Assembly: GCA_000431015.1 (NCBI GenBank)
Contig: HF986002.1
Location: 9,064 to 31,248 of the forward strand
Direction of reading: 5' to 3'
DNA length: 22,185 nt
Source of the DNA: Alistipes sp. CAG:514
GTDB lineage: Bacteria > Bacteroidota > Bacteroidia > Bacteroidales > UBA932
Positions 7,966 to 15,911 of this stretch are shown here, piece by piece. Numbering within the stretch: position 1 is the stretch's first letter; each line of letters starts with the position of its first letter. The position numbers and the translations under genes were made by a program. Below the pieces are notes generated by a model that saw nothing but the letters and a program-made list of their open reading frames with translations, did no database searches and was not told the DNA's origin.

Positions 7966-9354
7966 ATGAGATTCAGAAGTTTATTGGCCGCCATGTCACT
8001 TGTCCTGGCGGTATCATGCGCCACTTCCAAGGAGGAGGGGCCGATCAAGGTAGAGACACCTGCCCGTCCTGCGGGTCAGGAGAACGCGTTGATGCTGACC
8101 GTGCCGGCGATGGACACCGTCCGTGTCGGTTTCGTCGGTGTCGGAATGCGCGGCTCAAGCGCCGTGGAGCGTTACACCTACATTCCGGGCGTGAAGATCA
8201 ACGCCCTTTGTGATGTCGAGGCCGACAGGGTTGAGGCTGCACAGAAGACATTGGAGGACAGGGGCTTGCCTAAGGCTGCCGGTTATTCCGGATCCACTGA
8301 GGCCTACAAGGAACTCTGCGAGCGTGACGACATCGACCTTGTCTACATCTGCACTGACTGGAAGCATCACGTTCCGATCTCTCTCTATGCGATGGAGCAT
8401 GGCAAGAATGTCGCGGTGGAGGTTCCGGCCGCGGCTTCTCTGGAGGACATCTGGGCTTTGATCAACATGTCCGAGAAGACCCGTAAGCATTGCATGATGC
8501 TTGAGAACTGCTGCTATGATTTCTATGAGATGGCCGTCCTTACGATGGCTCAGAAGGGCTTGCTCGGAGAGATTCTCCATGGAGAGGGTTCCTATCATCA
8601 CAATCTGGATCCGTTCTGGGATTCCTATTGGAACAACTGGAGGCTTGATTTCAACAAGGAGGTCAAGGGTGATGTCTATCCTACCCATGGCCTTGGTCCG
8701 GTCTGCCAGGTGATGGACATCCATCGCGGCGACCGTTTCAAGACTCTTGTCGCGATGGAGACCAAGGCTGTGAACGGCCCTAAGCATGTGGAAGCCAGAA
8801 CCGGAGAGAAATGTGAGGACTTTCAGAACGCCGATCTCACGATGACGATGATCACGACGGAGAAAGGCAAGACCATCCTCGTGGAACACGACGTGATGAC
8901 GCCGCGCCCTTACAACCGCATGTACCAGATTGTAGGCAGCGATGGCTATGCCGGCAAGTATCCGATCCAGCAGCTCTGTCTGAGGGACAACGCCTTGACC
9001 GAGGCTTCCACTGACTACCAGAACCTTGGCCGCGAGGTCACCTATTCGGGAGACAGGCTCAAGGCAATTCTTGAGGACAACCGCAATCCGATCCTTACTC
9101 CGGAGCTTGAGGCTCTTGCAAAGCAGGTCGGAGGCCACGGAGGGATGGACTTCATCATGGACTACCGTCTGGTCTACTGTCTGAGGAACGGCCTTCCGCT
9201 TGACATGGATGTCTATGACATGGCCGAATGGTGCTGTCTCACGGAACTGGGTAGAATCTCCATCGAGAACGGCAACGCTCCGGTCGAGGTTCCGGACTTC
9301 ACCCGCGGAGCCTGGGACAAGATCCAAGGCTTCTCCTACGCATTCGCCAAGTAG
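7966..9354 (+). CDS. GH109-type Gfo/Idh/MocA lipoprotein (alpha-N-acetylgalactosaminidase family)
   Basis: A 462-residue NAD-dependent glycosidase of the Gfo/Idh/MocA fold. An N-terminal lipoprotein signal ends at Cys18 (LAVSC), so it is probably membrane-anchored. The Rossmann motif GFVGVGMRGSS (about 55-65) follows a short linker. Stretches characteristic of Bacteroides GH109 proteins are present: KHHVPISLYAMEHGKNVAVEVPAA (133-156), RKHCMMLENCCYDF, YWNNWRLDFN, GDVYPTHGLGP (His241, in the segment carrying the family's active-site His), GGHGGMDFIMDYRLVYCL and NAPVEVPDFTRG at the end. Known GH109 enzymes oxidise C3 of the sugar, eliminate the aglycone and re-reduce, recycling NAD+; the founding activity is alpha-N-acetylgalactosaminidase. 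A hairpin terminator follows at 9373-9408. The family call is strong; substrate is inferred. Confidence 0.9.
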   Translation: MRFRSLLAAMSLVLAVSCATSKEEGPIKVETPARPAGQENALMLTVPAMDTVRVGFVGVGMRGSSAVERYTYIPGVKINALCDVEADRVEAAQKTLEDRGLPKAAGYSGSTEAYKELCERDDIDLVYICTDWKHHVPISLYAMEHGKNVAVEVPAAASLEDIWALINMSEKTRKHCMMLENCCYDFYEMAVLTMAQKGLLGEILHGEGSYHHNLDPFWDSYWNNWRLDFNKEVKGDVYPTHGLGPVCQVMDIHRGDRFKTLVAMETKAVNGPKHVEARTGEKCEDFQNADLTMTMITTEKGKTILVEHDVMTPRPYNRMYQIVGSDGYAGKYPIQQLCLRDNALTEASTDYQNLGREVTYSGDRLKAILEDNRNPILTPELEALAKQVGGHGGMDFIMDYRLVYCLRNGLPLDMDVYDMAEWCCLTELGRISIENGNAPVEVPDFTRGAWDKIQGFSYAFAK

Positions 9355-9372
9355 AATTTTTCAAGAATCACA

Positions 9373-9408
9373 GGGTGACCGGTCGTCAATCTTCCGGCCA
9401 CCCTTTTT
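9373..9408 (+). terminator. intrinsic terminator after the GH109 gene
   Basis: GGGTGACCGG (9373-9382) pairs with CCGGCCACCC (9394-9403), with one A-C mismatch and an 11-nt loop, followed by five T at 9404-9408. It ends the GH109 transcript and separates it from the SDR gene. Confidence 0.8.
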
Positions 9409-9437
9409 AGAAGCTGTTTTTGTAAAATCATAGAGTT

Positions 9438-10190
9438 ATGGAACTTTCATTAAAAGGCAAGGTCGCGGTGGTCACTGGTGGCACGCGCGGCATCGGTTAT
9501 GCGGTCGTCAGGAAATACCTTGAGGCGGGTGCTTCCGTAGCCCTGTGCGGCTCGAAGCCCGCGACCGCCAACGCGGCGCTTGGAAAACTCCTTTTCGAGT
9601 TGCCTGAGGCCAAGATTTTGGCGATCGCCCCGGATCTCACAGATTCTTCCTCTGTAGAGAATGCGTTCAATGAGGTTTTAGCAAGGTTCGGAAGGTTTGA
9701 CATCCTTGTCAACAACGCCGGTATCTCGCAGGCGCTTCCTCTCAATGACTACACCGATGAGGAAATGGACAGGATTCTGGACATAAACCTCAAGGCGGTG
9801 TTTGTCTGCTGCAGGGCCGCCGCGAGGTTGATGGAGGCGAGCGGCGGCGGTGTCATCCTCAACACCAGCTCTGTGGTGAGTCTTTACGGCCAGCCGTCCG
9901 GCTGTCTGTACCCGACCACCAAGTTCGCGGTCAACGGCCTGACGAAATCCCTTTCACGGGAGTTGGCTCCCCGTGGTATAAGGGTCAACGCCGTGGCTCC
10001 GGGCGTGACCCGCACCGACATGGTCGCAAACCTTCCGGAGGCCATGATAAAGCCTCTGGTGGCGCGCATTCCTATCGGCAGGGTAGGTGAGCCTGATGAG
10101 GTCGCCGACGCGTTCCTCTTCCTGGCCAGCGACATGGCCTCGTACATCACCGGCGCCGTCCTTCCGGTTGACGGCGGGGTCATAATCTGA
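9438..10190 (+). CDS. SDR-family NAD(P)-dependent oxidoreductase
   Basis: A 250-residue classical short-chain dehydrogenase/reductase, cytosolic, without signal peptide. Motifs seen: TGGTRGIG cofactor-binding loop (13-20), NNAG (92-95), catalytic Ser145 in NTSSVVS, and Tyr158/Lys162 in YPTTK. The C-terminus GAVLPVDGGVII is typical of the FabG/sugar-alcohol dehydrogenase group. The pattern fits both 3-oxoacyl-ACP reductases and sugar dehydrogenases; its place after lacZ and the GH109 gene, away from any fatty acid genes, favours a sugar or polyol substrate, which is inference. The GH109 terminator lies upstream, so it should have its own promoter, but I see no clear TAnnTTTG box. It converges on the guanylyltransferase gene with 19 bp between stops and no obvious terminator. 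Confidence 0.9.
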   Translation: MELSLKGKVAVVTGGTRGIGYAVVRKYLEAGASVALCGSKPATANAALGKLLFELPEAKILAIAPDLTDSSSVENAFNEVLARFGRFDILVNNAGISQALPLNDYTDEEMDRILDINLKAVFVCCRAAARLMEASGGGVILNTSSVVSLYGQPSGCLYPTTKFAVNGLTKSLSRELAPRGIRVNAVAPGVTRTDMVANLPEAMIKPLVARIPIGRVGEPDEVADAFLFLASDMASYITGAVLPVDGGVII

Positions 10191-10209
10191 CCTTCCGGCG
10201 TGACGGGCA

Positions 10210-11307
10210 TTATCTGAAGACTTCGTAGTCGGGCATTCCAAGGCCGGAGATGAAGTCTTTGAAATTCTTGTCGTCTTTCGGGCAGATCAGGAGGACGTCG
10301 CCTGTGTCAACCACGAGGTAGTCCTTCAGGCCTTTGATGGCGTAGAGTTTCTTTTTGTCGCCGCAGACCAGCATGCTGCCATCGTTGCCGTCGGCCAGGT
10401 ACTTGTCCGTGAACACGATGTTGCCGTCCGCGGTCTTGTTGTCCATGTTGCTGTAGAGGGATTCCCAGCTGTCGATGTCTGACCATCCGAAGTCTCCGCA
10501 GTAGAGCCAGGCGCGGTCGGTCTTCTCCATCACACCGTAGTCAATCGAGACCTTCGGGCAGTCTGTATAGACCTTCTCAAGGAAAGTCTGCTCCTTGTCG
10601 CTTCCCAGCGCATCTTCCCAGCCTGTGAACAGGGTGGTGACATCGGGCATGTACTTTTCCATCTCTTCCCTGATCACGGAAGCTTTCCATGCGAATATTC
10701 CCGAGTTCCAGTAGAACTCTCCCGTCTTGCAGAACACTTCGGCGAGAGCCTTGTCGGGTTTCTCGGTGAAGGTCTTGACCTTGAGCGGGGTGTCGTCGCC
10801 GGCGGACTCCCTGCCTCCCGTGGCCTGAATGTAGCCGTAGCTCGTGTCGGGCTCCGTCGGGTGGATTCCGAGGGTCATGAGGGCGGAGTTGTTCTCGGCA
10901 TAGTCCATCATCTTGAGCATCGCGCTCTTGAAACGCGCCTCATCCTTTATTATATGATCTGCCGGGGTGGCGATCACCGTCGCGTTCGGGTCTCGTTTCA
11001 GGATGCAGTAGGTGGCGTAGGCGATGCATGGAGCCGTGTTGCGGGCATAGGGTTCCAGAAGCAGGTTCTCTTCGGGAAGCTCGGGGATCTGGGCCCGGAC
11101 CAGGTAGGAGAATCTGGTCAGGGTGACCACGAGGATGTTCTTTGAGGGTACGATCCTTGAGAAACGTTCATAGGTGCTTCTGATAAAGGAATCTCCTGTT
11201 CCGGCTATGTCCAGAAACTGTTTAGGTCTGGACTCTCTGCTCACCGGCCAGAAATGGTTGGCAGTGCCGCCGGCCATGATGATGCAGTATCGGTTATTGT
11301 AACTCAT
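10210..11307 (-). CDS. manC: mannose-1-phosphate guanylyltransferase
   Basis: A 365-residue cytosolic nucleotidyltransferase that makes GDP-mannose from GTP and mannose-1-phosphate for surface glycans or GDP-fucose. Seen: MAGG at 11-14, then FWPVSRESRPKQFLDI (19-34), PYARNTAPCIAYA, ATPADHII, YGYIQA, the FTEKPD motif, and GEFYWNSGIFAW. No C-terminal isomerase domain is present, so this is the short single-function form. Odd point: the loop usually written GGxG(S/T)R is GGTANH here. I chose 11307 (MSYNNRY) because a promoter box at 11346-11353 puts the transcript start near 11339, which excludes ATGs further upstream. It is the last gene of the cdaA-mutS2-yraN group and is probably read both from that operon and from its own promoter. 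Confidence 0.9.
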   Translation of the reverse strand: MSYNNRYCIIMAGGTANHFWPVSRESRPKQFLDIAGTGDSFIRSTYERFSRIVPSKNILVVTLTRFSYLVRAQIPELPEENLLLEPYARNTAPCIAYATYCILKRDPNATVIATPADHIIKDEARFKSAMLKMMDYAENNSALMTLGIHPTEPDTSYGYIQATGGRESAGDDTPLKVKTFTEKPDKALAEVFCKTGEFYWNSGIFAWKASVIREEMEKYMPDVTTLFTGWEDALGSDKEQTFLEKVYTDCPKVSIDYGVMEKTDRAWLYCGDFGWSDIDSWESLYSNMDNKTADGNIVFTDKYLADGNDGSMLVCGDKKKLYAIKGLKDYLVVDTGDVLLICPKDDKNFKDFISGLGMPDYEVFR

Positions 11308-11344
11308 ATCTTGGTGCTTAGCAATATGTTCTTCAATCATACGG

Positions 11345-11746
11345 TCAAAGGTACATCGGATAATAGGCGTTCGGGAACCATTCCACAATCTCCCCGCCTC
11401 CGTCGAAAGTCACCGCCACCACATCGAAACTGACCTCAAGGTCTGCTGAAAGCCTCTTGTCCTTCGACGTGTGCAGGTACCTCAGCGCCGCATCCGCCAC
11501 CTTTTTCTGCTTGGCTGCCGTCACGTTCTCCTCTGGGGAGACAGCGACCGGCGCCACACGGCTCTTTACCTCCACAAAATGCACACCATCCTTGTCCAAA
11601 GTGATGATGTCGATCTCAAGATGTCCCGAACGGTAGTTTCTTTCGACTATCGTATGCCCTTTACCGGACAGGAAACCACAGGCGACATCCTCGCCCCTCC
11701 GTCCCAGGCTCATCCGTGGGGTCATCCGTTTTTCAGAGTCTTTCAT
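11345..11746 (-). CDS. yraN: YraN family (UPF0102) endonuclease-like protein
   Basis: A 133-residue protein of the UPF0102/YraN family, which has a PD-(D/E)XK nuclease-like fold and no settled biochemical role; it is often placed with DNA repair or uptake. Motifs: LGRRGEDVACGFL (14-26, Glu19), ERNYRSGHLEIDII (35-48, Asp46) and VHFVEVKSR (55-63, Glu59 and Lys61), giving a complete D-E-K-type active site. The usual RxxxGEID reads SGHLEID. It starts 17 bp after the mutS2 stop, so it is very likely in the same transcript. Met8 or Met12 are possible alternative starts; the conserved part begins at about residue 14. Confidence 0.88.
   Translation of the reverse strand: MKDSEKRMTPRMSLGRRGEDVACGFLSGKGHTIVERNYRSGHLEIDIITLDKDGVHFVEVKSRVAPVAVSPEENVTAAKQKKVADAALRYLHTSKDKRLSADLEVSFDVVAVTFDGGGEIVEWFPNAYYPMYL
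11346..11353 (-). promoter_or_regulatory. internal promoter box for manC
   Basis: Read on the minus strand, TACCTTTG at 11353-11346 is a perfect TAnnTTTG box overlapping the last codons of yraN. No good -33 TTTG is present at 19-21 bp. It predicts a leader of about 30 nt before the manC ATG at 11307. Confidence 0.5.
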
Positions 11747-11763
11747 AGTTTGAAATCAAGAGT

Positions 11764-14283
11764 TTATCCTAATGTCACGATTGTCACTCCGGATCCTCCG
11801 AACTGTACCTGCTCGTCGTGTACGGAAGAGACACCGGGGATTGTCCGGAGGTATTTCTGCAACTCGTCGCGCAAGGCTCCGGTGCCTTTGCCGTGTATGA
11901 TCCGCACAGAGCCGATGCTCAGCATGATAGCGTCGTCGATGTAGTGTGTCACGATGTCCAAAGCGTCGGAGACCCTTTCCCCGCGGACATCCAGTTCCGG
12001 CGAGAATGCCAGTCTGCGCTCCCTCAGTCCGGAATCGTCCTGCGCCGCGCGAGGCTTGATGCTCTCCCGCACCGAGGCTTTATATTCATTGGAAGAGATT
12101 CTCTCCACCTTGTCGAGCGGCATTTTGCTGGTGATGTTGCCGATGGCCACGGTCACGGCCTTGTTGGACACCCTTATGATCTCCCCGACCATCCCGTTGT
12201 CCTTGACCCGGACTTTCTCGCCGACTTTCAGCGCTCCGCCACGGAACCTGTCCGCCGTCTCCGCCTGGGTGGCCTCCTGGGCGCCTCCTTTTTTGGCACC
12301 CCTGCGCATCTTCCTGTCCTCCAGCTGCTTCAGCTTCTTCTCGATGTAGTCGTCGTGGTTCTTCTGTTCGTTCTCTTTCCTCATCTGGAGACCTGTGACA
12401 AAGTTCTGCAGCTCCTTTCTCGCGTCAGAGGTCCTCTCCTTGTCGGCCTGGGACTCCTTGATCGTTCGGATGGTGTTCTCGACAGTCCGGTTGGCACCCT
12501 TGACAATCTCCTGTGCCTCTTTCTTGGCCTGTTCAAGAATCTCCTTCTTGGTCTGCCTGATGCCTTCAAGCTCCTTCTGGTAGCGCTCTGTGATGTTCTC
12601 CAGAGTCTTGTCCGTGTTCTTTATCCTTTGCAGCTTCTCGTCCAGGGCCCGGCGGTTGCGCACGATCCTGCGCAGGTTCCTCTCCATTCCCACGAACTCC
12701 TCTCCGGCCCGGTTCTCGGCATCCTTCACGATGTTCTCGGGAAGTCCCATCTTGCGGGCCAGCTCGAATGCGAACGAGTTGCCCGGCATTCCGATGTCCA
12801 GCTTGAACAGCGGTTGGATCTTGGCCGCGTCGAACTGCATCGCGCCGTTGATGACTCCCGTCTCGGCTCCCGAAGCGTAGAGCTTGAGGTTCGTGTAGTG
12901 CGTCGTGATGACTCCGTAGACCCCTCTGTGATCCATCTCGCTTAGTATCGCCTCGGCTATGGCTCCTCCGGCGGCGGGCTCCGTGCCGGAGCCGAACTCG
13001 TCAATTAATATCAAGGTCTTGTCGTCGGCCTTCGCGAGCATGGTTTTCATGTCGTCCAGGAAGGAACTGTAGGTACTCAGGTCGTTCTCGATGTTCTGGT
13101 CGTCCCCGATGCTGACCATGATGCGGTCAAAGACAGGCATCTCGGATGTCTCGGATGTCGGAATCAGCATACCCCACTGGAACATGTACTGGAGTAGCCC
13201 CGTGGTCTTCAGACACACCGACTTGCCGCCGGCGTTAGGCCCGGAGATCAAAAGAATATGCTTGGCCGGGGTCAGGCGTATGGAGACCGGCACTATGGTC
13301 TTCTTCTCCTTGCACAGGGCCCTCTCCAGAAGCGGGTGGCGGGCCTTGCGCAGATTCATCTCGCCGTTGTCGGAGATAATTGGCATCCCGGCCTTGAAGT
13401 CAAGGGCGACCTGCGCCTTGGCCACCAGGAAGTCGATCTCACCGATGTACTTGGCAGAATTGACCAGATCCGGAACGTACGGCCTGACGAAGTCGCTGAA
13501 AGCCGCGAGGATGCGTTGTATCTCCTGAGCCTCCTCGGAGTGCAGGGTCACGATCTCGTTCTCAATCTCAATGATCTCGGCAGGTTCGATGAACGATGTC
13601 TTTCCGGTGGCCGATGTGTCGTAGACGAATCCCTGGATTTTTTTCTTGCTGGAACTGTTGACGGGAATCAGCAGTTTGCCGTCCCTGACCGAAAGTCCGG
13701 CGTCCGCGTCCGCGATCCCGTCGGCCTGGGCCTGCTTGAGGATGGCGTTCGCCCTTTTGGAGATCGCACCCTCCTTGGACTTGATGCTTTTCCTGATCTC
13801 CAGCAGTTTGTCGGAAGCGGTGTCCTTCACGTCCCCGAATTTGTCGAGGATGGTGTCGATCCGTCTCTGGACCTCCGGGAAACTCATGACCGGGGCGCTC
13901 ATCCTCTTAAGGTACGGATAGACTCCGTCTTTGATGGACATGAAGAAATTTGTCAGCTTGCGCACGGTCTCCACCATTGTGCGCAGCTTGCCCAGCGAAA
14001 GGACATCTATCGTGTAGCCGGAGTTCTCAAGAGGCCTGAGGAAGTCGAGGCAGTCGATGTAGCCGTTGGTCGGGAAGCCTTCCTCGAACATGACGATCAA
14101 TCTCATCTCGTCGGTCAGGGCAAGCCTCTTGCCGATGACCTTCGCGTCGTTGCTGAATGTCTCCCCGGCCACCCTGGAGACAGCATATTCAGTGGAACAT
14201 CTGTCGGCCACAAAGGTTCTGACCCTGTCAAATCCCAACTTGCCCTCCAGCCTGGTGTCAATCTCTGTTCCGTGTCCCTGCAT
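11764..14283 (-). CDS. mutS2: MutS2 family ATPase/endonuclease
   Basis: An 839-residue MutS2 protein. In other bacteria MutS2 suppresses homologous recombination or rescues collided ribosomes; it lacks the MutS mismatch-recognition domain. Order: core/clamp helices (about 1-300), ATPase with Walker A GPNAGGKS (about 347-354) and Walker B LILIDEFGSGTEP (about 424-436), a long charged coiled coil with many Glu/Lys (about 515-650), a KOW-like segment VGEKVRVKDNGMVGEI, and a C-terminal Smr nuclease domain starting at LDVRGERVSDAL (about 764) with IIHGKGTGALR. The length is normal. The start lies 5 bp after the cdaA stop, and yraN follows by 17 bp, so the three form an operon. Confidence 0.95.
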   Translation of the reverse strand: MQGHGTEIDTRLEGKLGFDRVRTFVADRCSTEYAVSRVAGETFSNDAKVIGKRLALTDEMRLIVMFEEGFPTNGYIDCLDFLRPLENSGYTIDVLSLGKLRTMVETVRKLTNFFMSIKDGVYPYLKRMSAPVMSFPEVQRRIDTILDKFGDVKDTASDKLLEIRKSIKSKEGAISKRANAILKQAQADGIADADAGLSVRDGKLLIPVNSSSKKKIQGFVYDTSATGKTSFIEPAEIIEIENEIVTLHSEEAQEIQRILAAFSDFVRPYVPDLVNSAKYIGEIDFLVAKAQVALDFKAGMPIISDNGEMNLRKARHPLLERALCKEKKTIVPVSIRLTPAKHILLISGPNAGGKSVCLKTTGLLQYMFQWGMLIPTSETSEMPVFDRIMVSIGDDQNIENDLSTYSSFLDDMKTMLAKADDKTLILIDEFGSGTEPAAGGAIAEAILSEMDHRGVYGVITTHYTNLKLYASGAETGVINGAMQFDAAKIQPLFKLDIGMPGNSFAFELARKMGLPENIVKDAENRAGEEFVGMERNLRRIVRNRRALDEKLQRIKNTDKTLENITERYQKELEGIRQTKKEILEQAKKEAQEIVKGANRTVENTIRTIKESQADKERTSDARKELQNFVTGLQMRKENEQKNHDDYIEKKLKQLEDRKMRRGAKKGGAQEATQAETADRFRGGALKVGEKVRVKDNGMVGEIIRVSNKAVTVAIGNITSKMPLDKVERISSNEYKASVRESIKPRAAQDDSGLRERRLAFSPELDVRGERVSDALDIVTHYIDDAIMLSIGSVRIIHGKGTGALRDELQKYLRTIPGVSSVHDEQVQFGGSGVTIVTLG

Positions 14284-14288
14284 ATTAA

Positions 14289-15122
14289 TTACTGTTTTTC
14301 TTCCTGTGCCGCCGGTTTTCCCTCAGAAGTGTCCTCGCCGGCGCTGAGAAGGAGTTTGAGTTCGTTGATGTTGTTGATTTTGTTGATGTTGCCGCCACGC
14401 ACGAAGGAGATCCCTCCCGTTTCCTCGGAGACCACGATCACGTCGGCGTCGGTCTCTTCCGTGATTCCTATCGCCGCCTTGTGCCTCATTCCGTAGTGTG
14501 CCGGGATGTCGGTGCGTCCGGTGATCGGAAGGGTGCACCGCGCGGCCACGATACGGTCGTCACTGATGATCATCGCCCCGTCGTGAAGAGGGGAGTTCTT
14601 AAAGAATATGTTCATTATCAGCCTCCTGGTGACTTTCGCGTCCACGATGTCACCGGTCTCGACAATGAACTCCAGCGAATCCTTCCTGGGGAAAACGATC
14701 AAGGCTCCGGTCTTGTCGGCTGACATCGCCCTGCAGGCCTCCGCGATCTCGTTGACGGTGCCTCCGCCCATCTTCTTCTCCTTGATGCCCATCAGCCTGT
14801 TGAATATGTCACGGCTCTTGCCGGCCATCCCGTAGCGGGAGCCAAGCTTCATCAGGAAATGCCGGACCTCCGGCTGGAAGATCACGATGAGCGCGATCAC
14901 TCCCACGTCGATGAACGTCCCGAGCAGGGCGCTCATCAACTTCATGTTGAATGCCGCCACGACCACTCTCAAGACGAACAGCAGGATGACGGCAACAAAG
15001 ATATTCATAGCGGCAGACCCTCTTATCCATCTGAAAACCAGATAGATGAATATGGCTACCATCAGTATGTCCAGAATGTCCGCAAACGAAAGGTTGAGGA
15101 ATCCGAATATGTTTAGAAGCAT
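14289..15122 (-). CDS. cdaA: diadenylate cyclase, CdaA type
   Basis: A 277-residue membrane-bound diadenylate cyclase that makes cyclic di-AMP from two ATP, a messenger for potassium, osmotic and cell-wall control. Three N-terminal membrane segments (about 13-32, 38-58, 66-85) precede a DisA_N/DAC domain (about 105-245). The DGA motif is at 181-183, in SPLHDGAMII. The second motif, usually RHR, is RHK here (213-215, in YGMRHKAAIG), a conservative change. A charged tail rich in Glu and Lys ends the protein. It is the first gene of the cdaA-mutS2-yraN operon and is divergent from the ribosomal protein operon. In many Bacteroidales folP precedes cdaA; it does not here. Confidence 0.93.
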   Translation of the reverse strand: MLLNIFGFLNLSFADILDILMVAIFIYLVFRWIRGSAAMNIFVAVILLFVLRVVVAAFNMKLMSALLGTFIDVGVIALIVIFQPEVRHFLMKLGSRYGMAGKSRDIFNRLMGIKEKKMGGGTVNEIAEACRAMSADKTGALIVFPRKDSLEFIVETGDIVDAKVTRRLIMNIFFKNSPLHDGAMIISDDRIVAARCTLPITGRTDIPAHYGMRHKAAIGITEETDADVIVVSEETGGISFVRGGNINKINNINELKLLLSAGEDTSEGKPAAQEEKQ

Positions 15123-15142
15123 CTTAGTTCTTTTTCGTAGTG

Positions 15143-15150
15143 CAAAGATA
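15143..15150 (-). promoter_or_regulatory. promoter -7 box for the cdaA operon
   Basis: Read on the minus strand, TATCTTTG at 15150-15143 fits TAnnTTTG exactly; the start would be near 15136, about 14 nt before the cdaA ATG. No good -33 TTTG is seen. It is divergent from the ribosomal promoter, with about 40 bp between the two elements. Confidence 0.6.
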
Positions 15151-15190
15151 ACGATTTCTCTGATTATTAGAGAGTAGGAGTGTTGAAAAC

Positions 15191-15221
15191 TTTGTTAATT
15201 GGAAAAAAATACCTACCTTTG
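15191..15221 (+). promoter_or_regulatory. strong promoter of the ribosomal protein operon
   Basis: TTTG at 15191-15194, exactly 19 bp, then TACCTTTG at 15214-15221: a perfect Bacteroidota housekeeping promoter. Transcription should start near 15226, right at the hairpin described next. Confidence 0.85.
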
Positions 15222-15224
15222 CAG

Positions 15225-15242
15225 TCCGCAAAATAGTGCGGA
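15225..15242 (+). promoter_or_regulatory. hairpin at the 5' end of the ribosomal protein mRNA
   Basis: TCCGCA (15225-15230) and TGCGGA (15237-15242) are perfect inverted copies with a 6-nt loop, located at the predicted transcript start. The rest of the leader (15243-15282) is A+T-rich and unstructured up to the rplC ATG. It may protect the mRNA 5' end or serve as a regulatory site. Confidence 0.5.
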
Positions 15243-15282
15243 TTAACGTAAAATATTTATTTACAATTAATTAATTAAACCA

Positions 15283-15909
15283 ATGCCTGGATTAATTGGA
15301 AAGAAAATCGGAATGACTTCCGTTTTCGGTGCTGATGGAAAAAATATTCCATGCACCGTCATCGAGGCTGGTCCGTGTGTTGTCACGCAACTGCGTACAG
15401 TTGAAAAAGACGGCTATGCCGCTGTACAGCTTGCCTATGACGAAATCAAGGAGATACACGCCAGCGCGCCTCTTATGGGCCATTTCAAGAAGGCAGGGAC
15501 CACCCCTAAGCGCAAGCTCATTGAGTTTGAGGCTGATTTCGAGGGTGATCTCAAGCTTGGAGACACCGTCACCGTCGCTGACATCGTTAAAGATGATGTG
15601 AAGTACGTTGATGTTGTCGGTACTTCTAAAGGTCGTGGCTTCCAGGGTGTTGTTCACCGTTATCACTTCGCCGGTGTCGGCGGTGCGACCCACGGTCAGC
15701 ACAACAGACTGCGTAAGCCGGGTTCTCTCGGTGCATCATCATGGCCTTCACGCGTGTTCCCGGGAATGCGCATGGGTGGACACATGGGCAACGAAAGAGT
15801 CAAGGTGTTCAACCTTGAGATTGTTAAGGTTATTCCTGAGAACAATCTTCTCGTCATTAAGGGTTCCGTTCCGGGAGCCAAGGGTTCTTATCTTGCATTA
15901 GAGTTTTAG
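15283..15909 (+). CDS. rplC: 50S ribosomal protein L3
   Basis: A 208-residue L3, a primary 23S rRNA binding protein near the peptidyl transferase centre. It shows MPGLIGKKIGMTSVF at the start and the family block KGRGFQGVVHRYHFAG followed by THGQHNRLRKPGSLGASSWPSRVFPGMRMGGHMG. The length is normal. It is the first gene of this operon; rpsJ (S10), which usually precedes it, is missing and the upstream DNA is instead the promoter and the divergent cdaA. rplD starts 2 bp after its stop. Confidence 0.98.
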   Translation: MPGLIGKKIGMTSVFGADGKNIPCTVIEAGPCVVTQLRTVEKDGYAAVQLAYDEIKEIHASAPLMGHFKKAGTTPKRKLIEFEADFEGDLKLGDTVTVADIVKDDVKYVDVVGTSKGRGFQGVVHRYHFAGVGGATHGQHNRLRKPGSLGASSWPSRVFPGMRMGGHMGNERVKVFNLEIVKVIPENNLLVIKGSVPGAKGSYLALEF

Positions 15910-15911
15910 TT

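Noticed and set aside
8155..9327. 390-codon open frame on the minus strand opposite the GH109 gene
   Set aside because: It is a shadow of a clearly conserved gene; its translation has no recognisable motif. The same holds for long antisense frames at 730-1359, 11818-12945, 13258-14496 and 20847-21755.
541..9421. 12-bp repeat AAGCTGTTTTTG at 541-552 and 9411-9422, each before a gene
   Set aside because: Chance predicts about this many 12-bp matches; spacing to the start codons differs (45 against 27 bp) and no promoter geometry fits.
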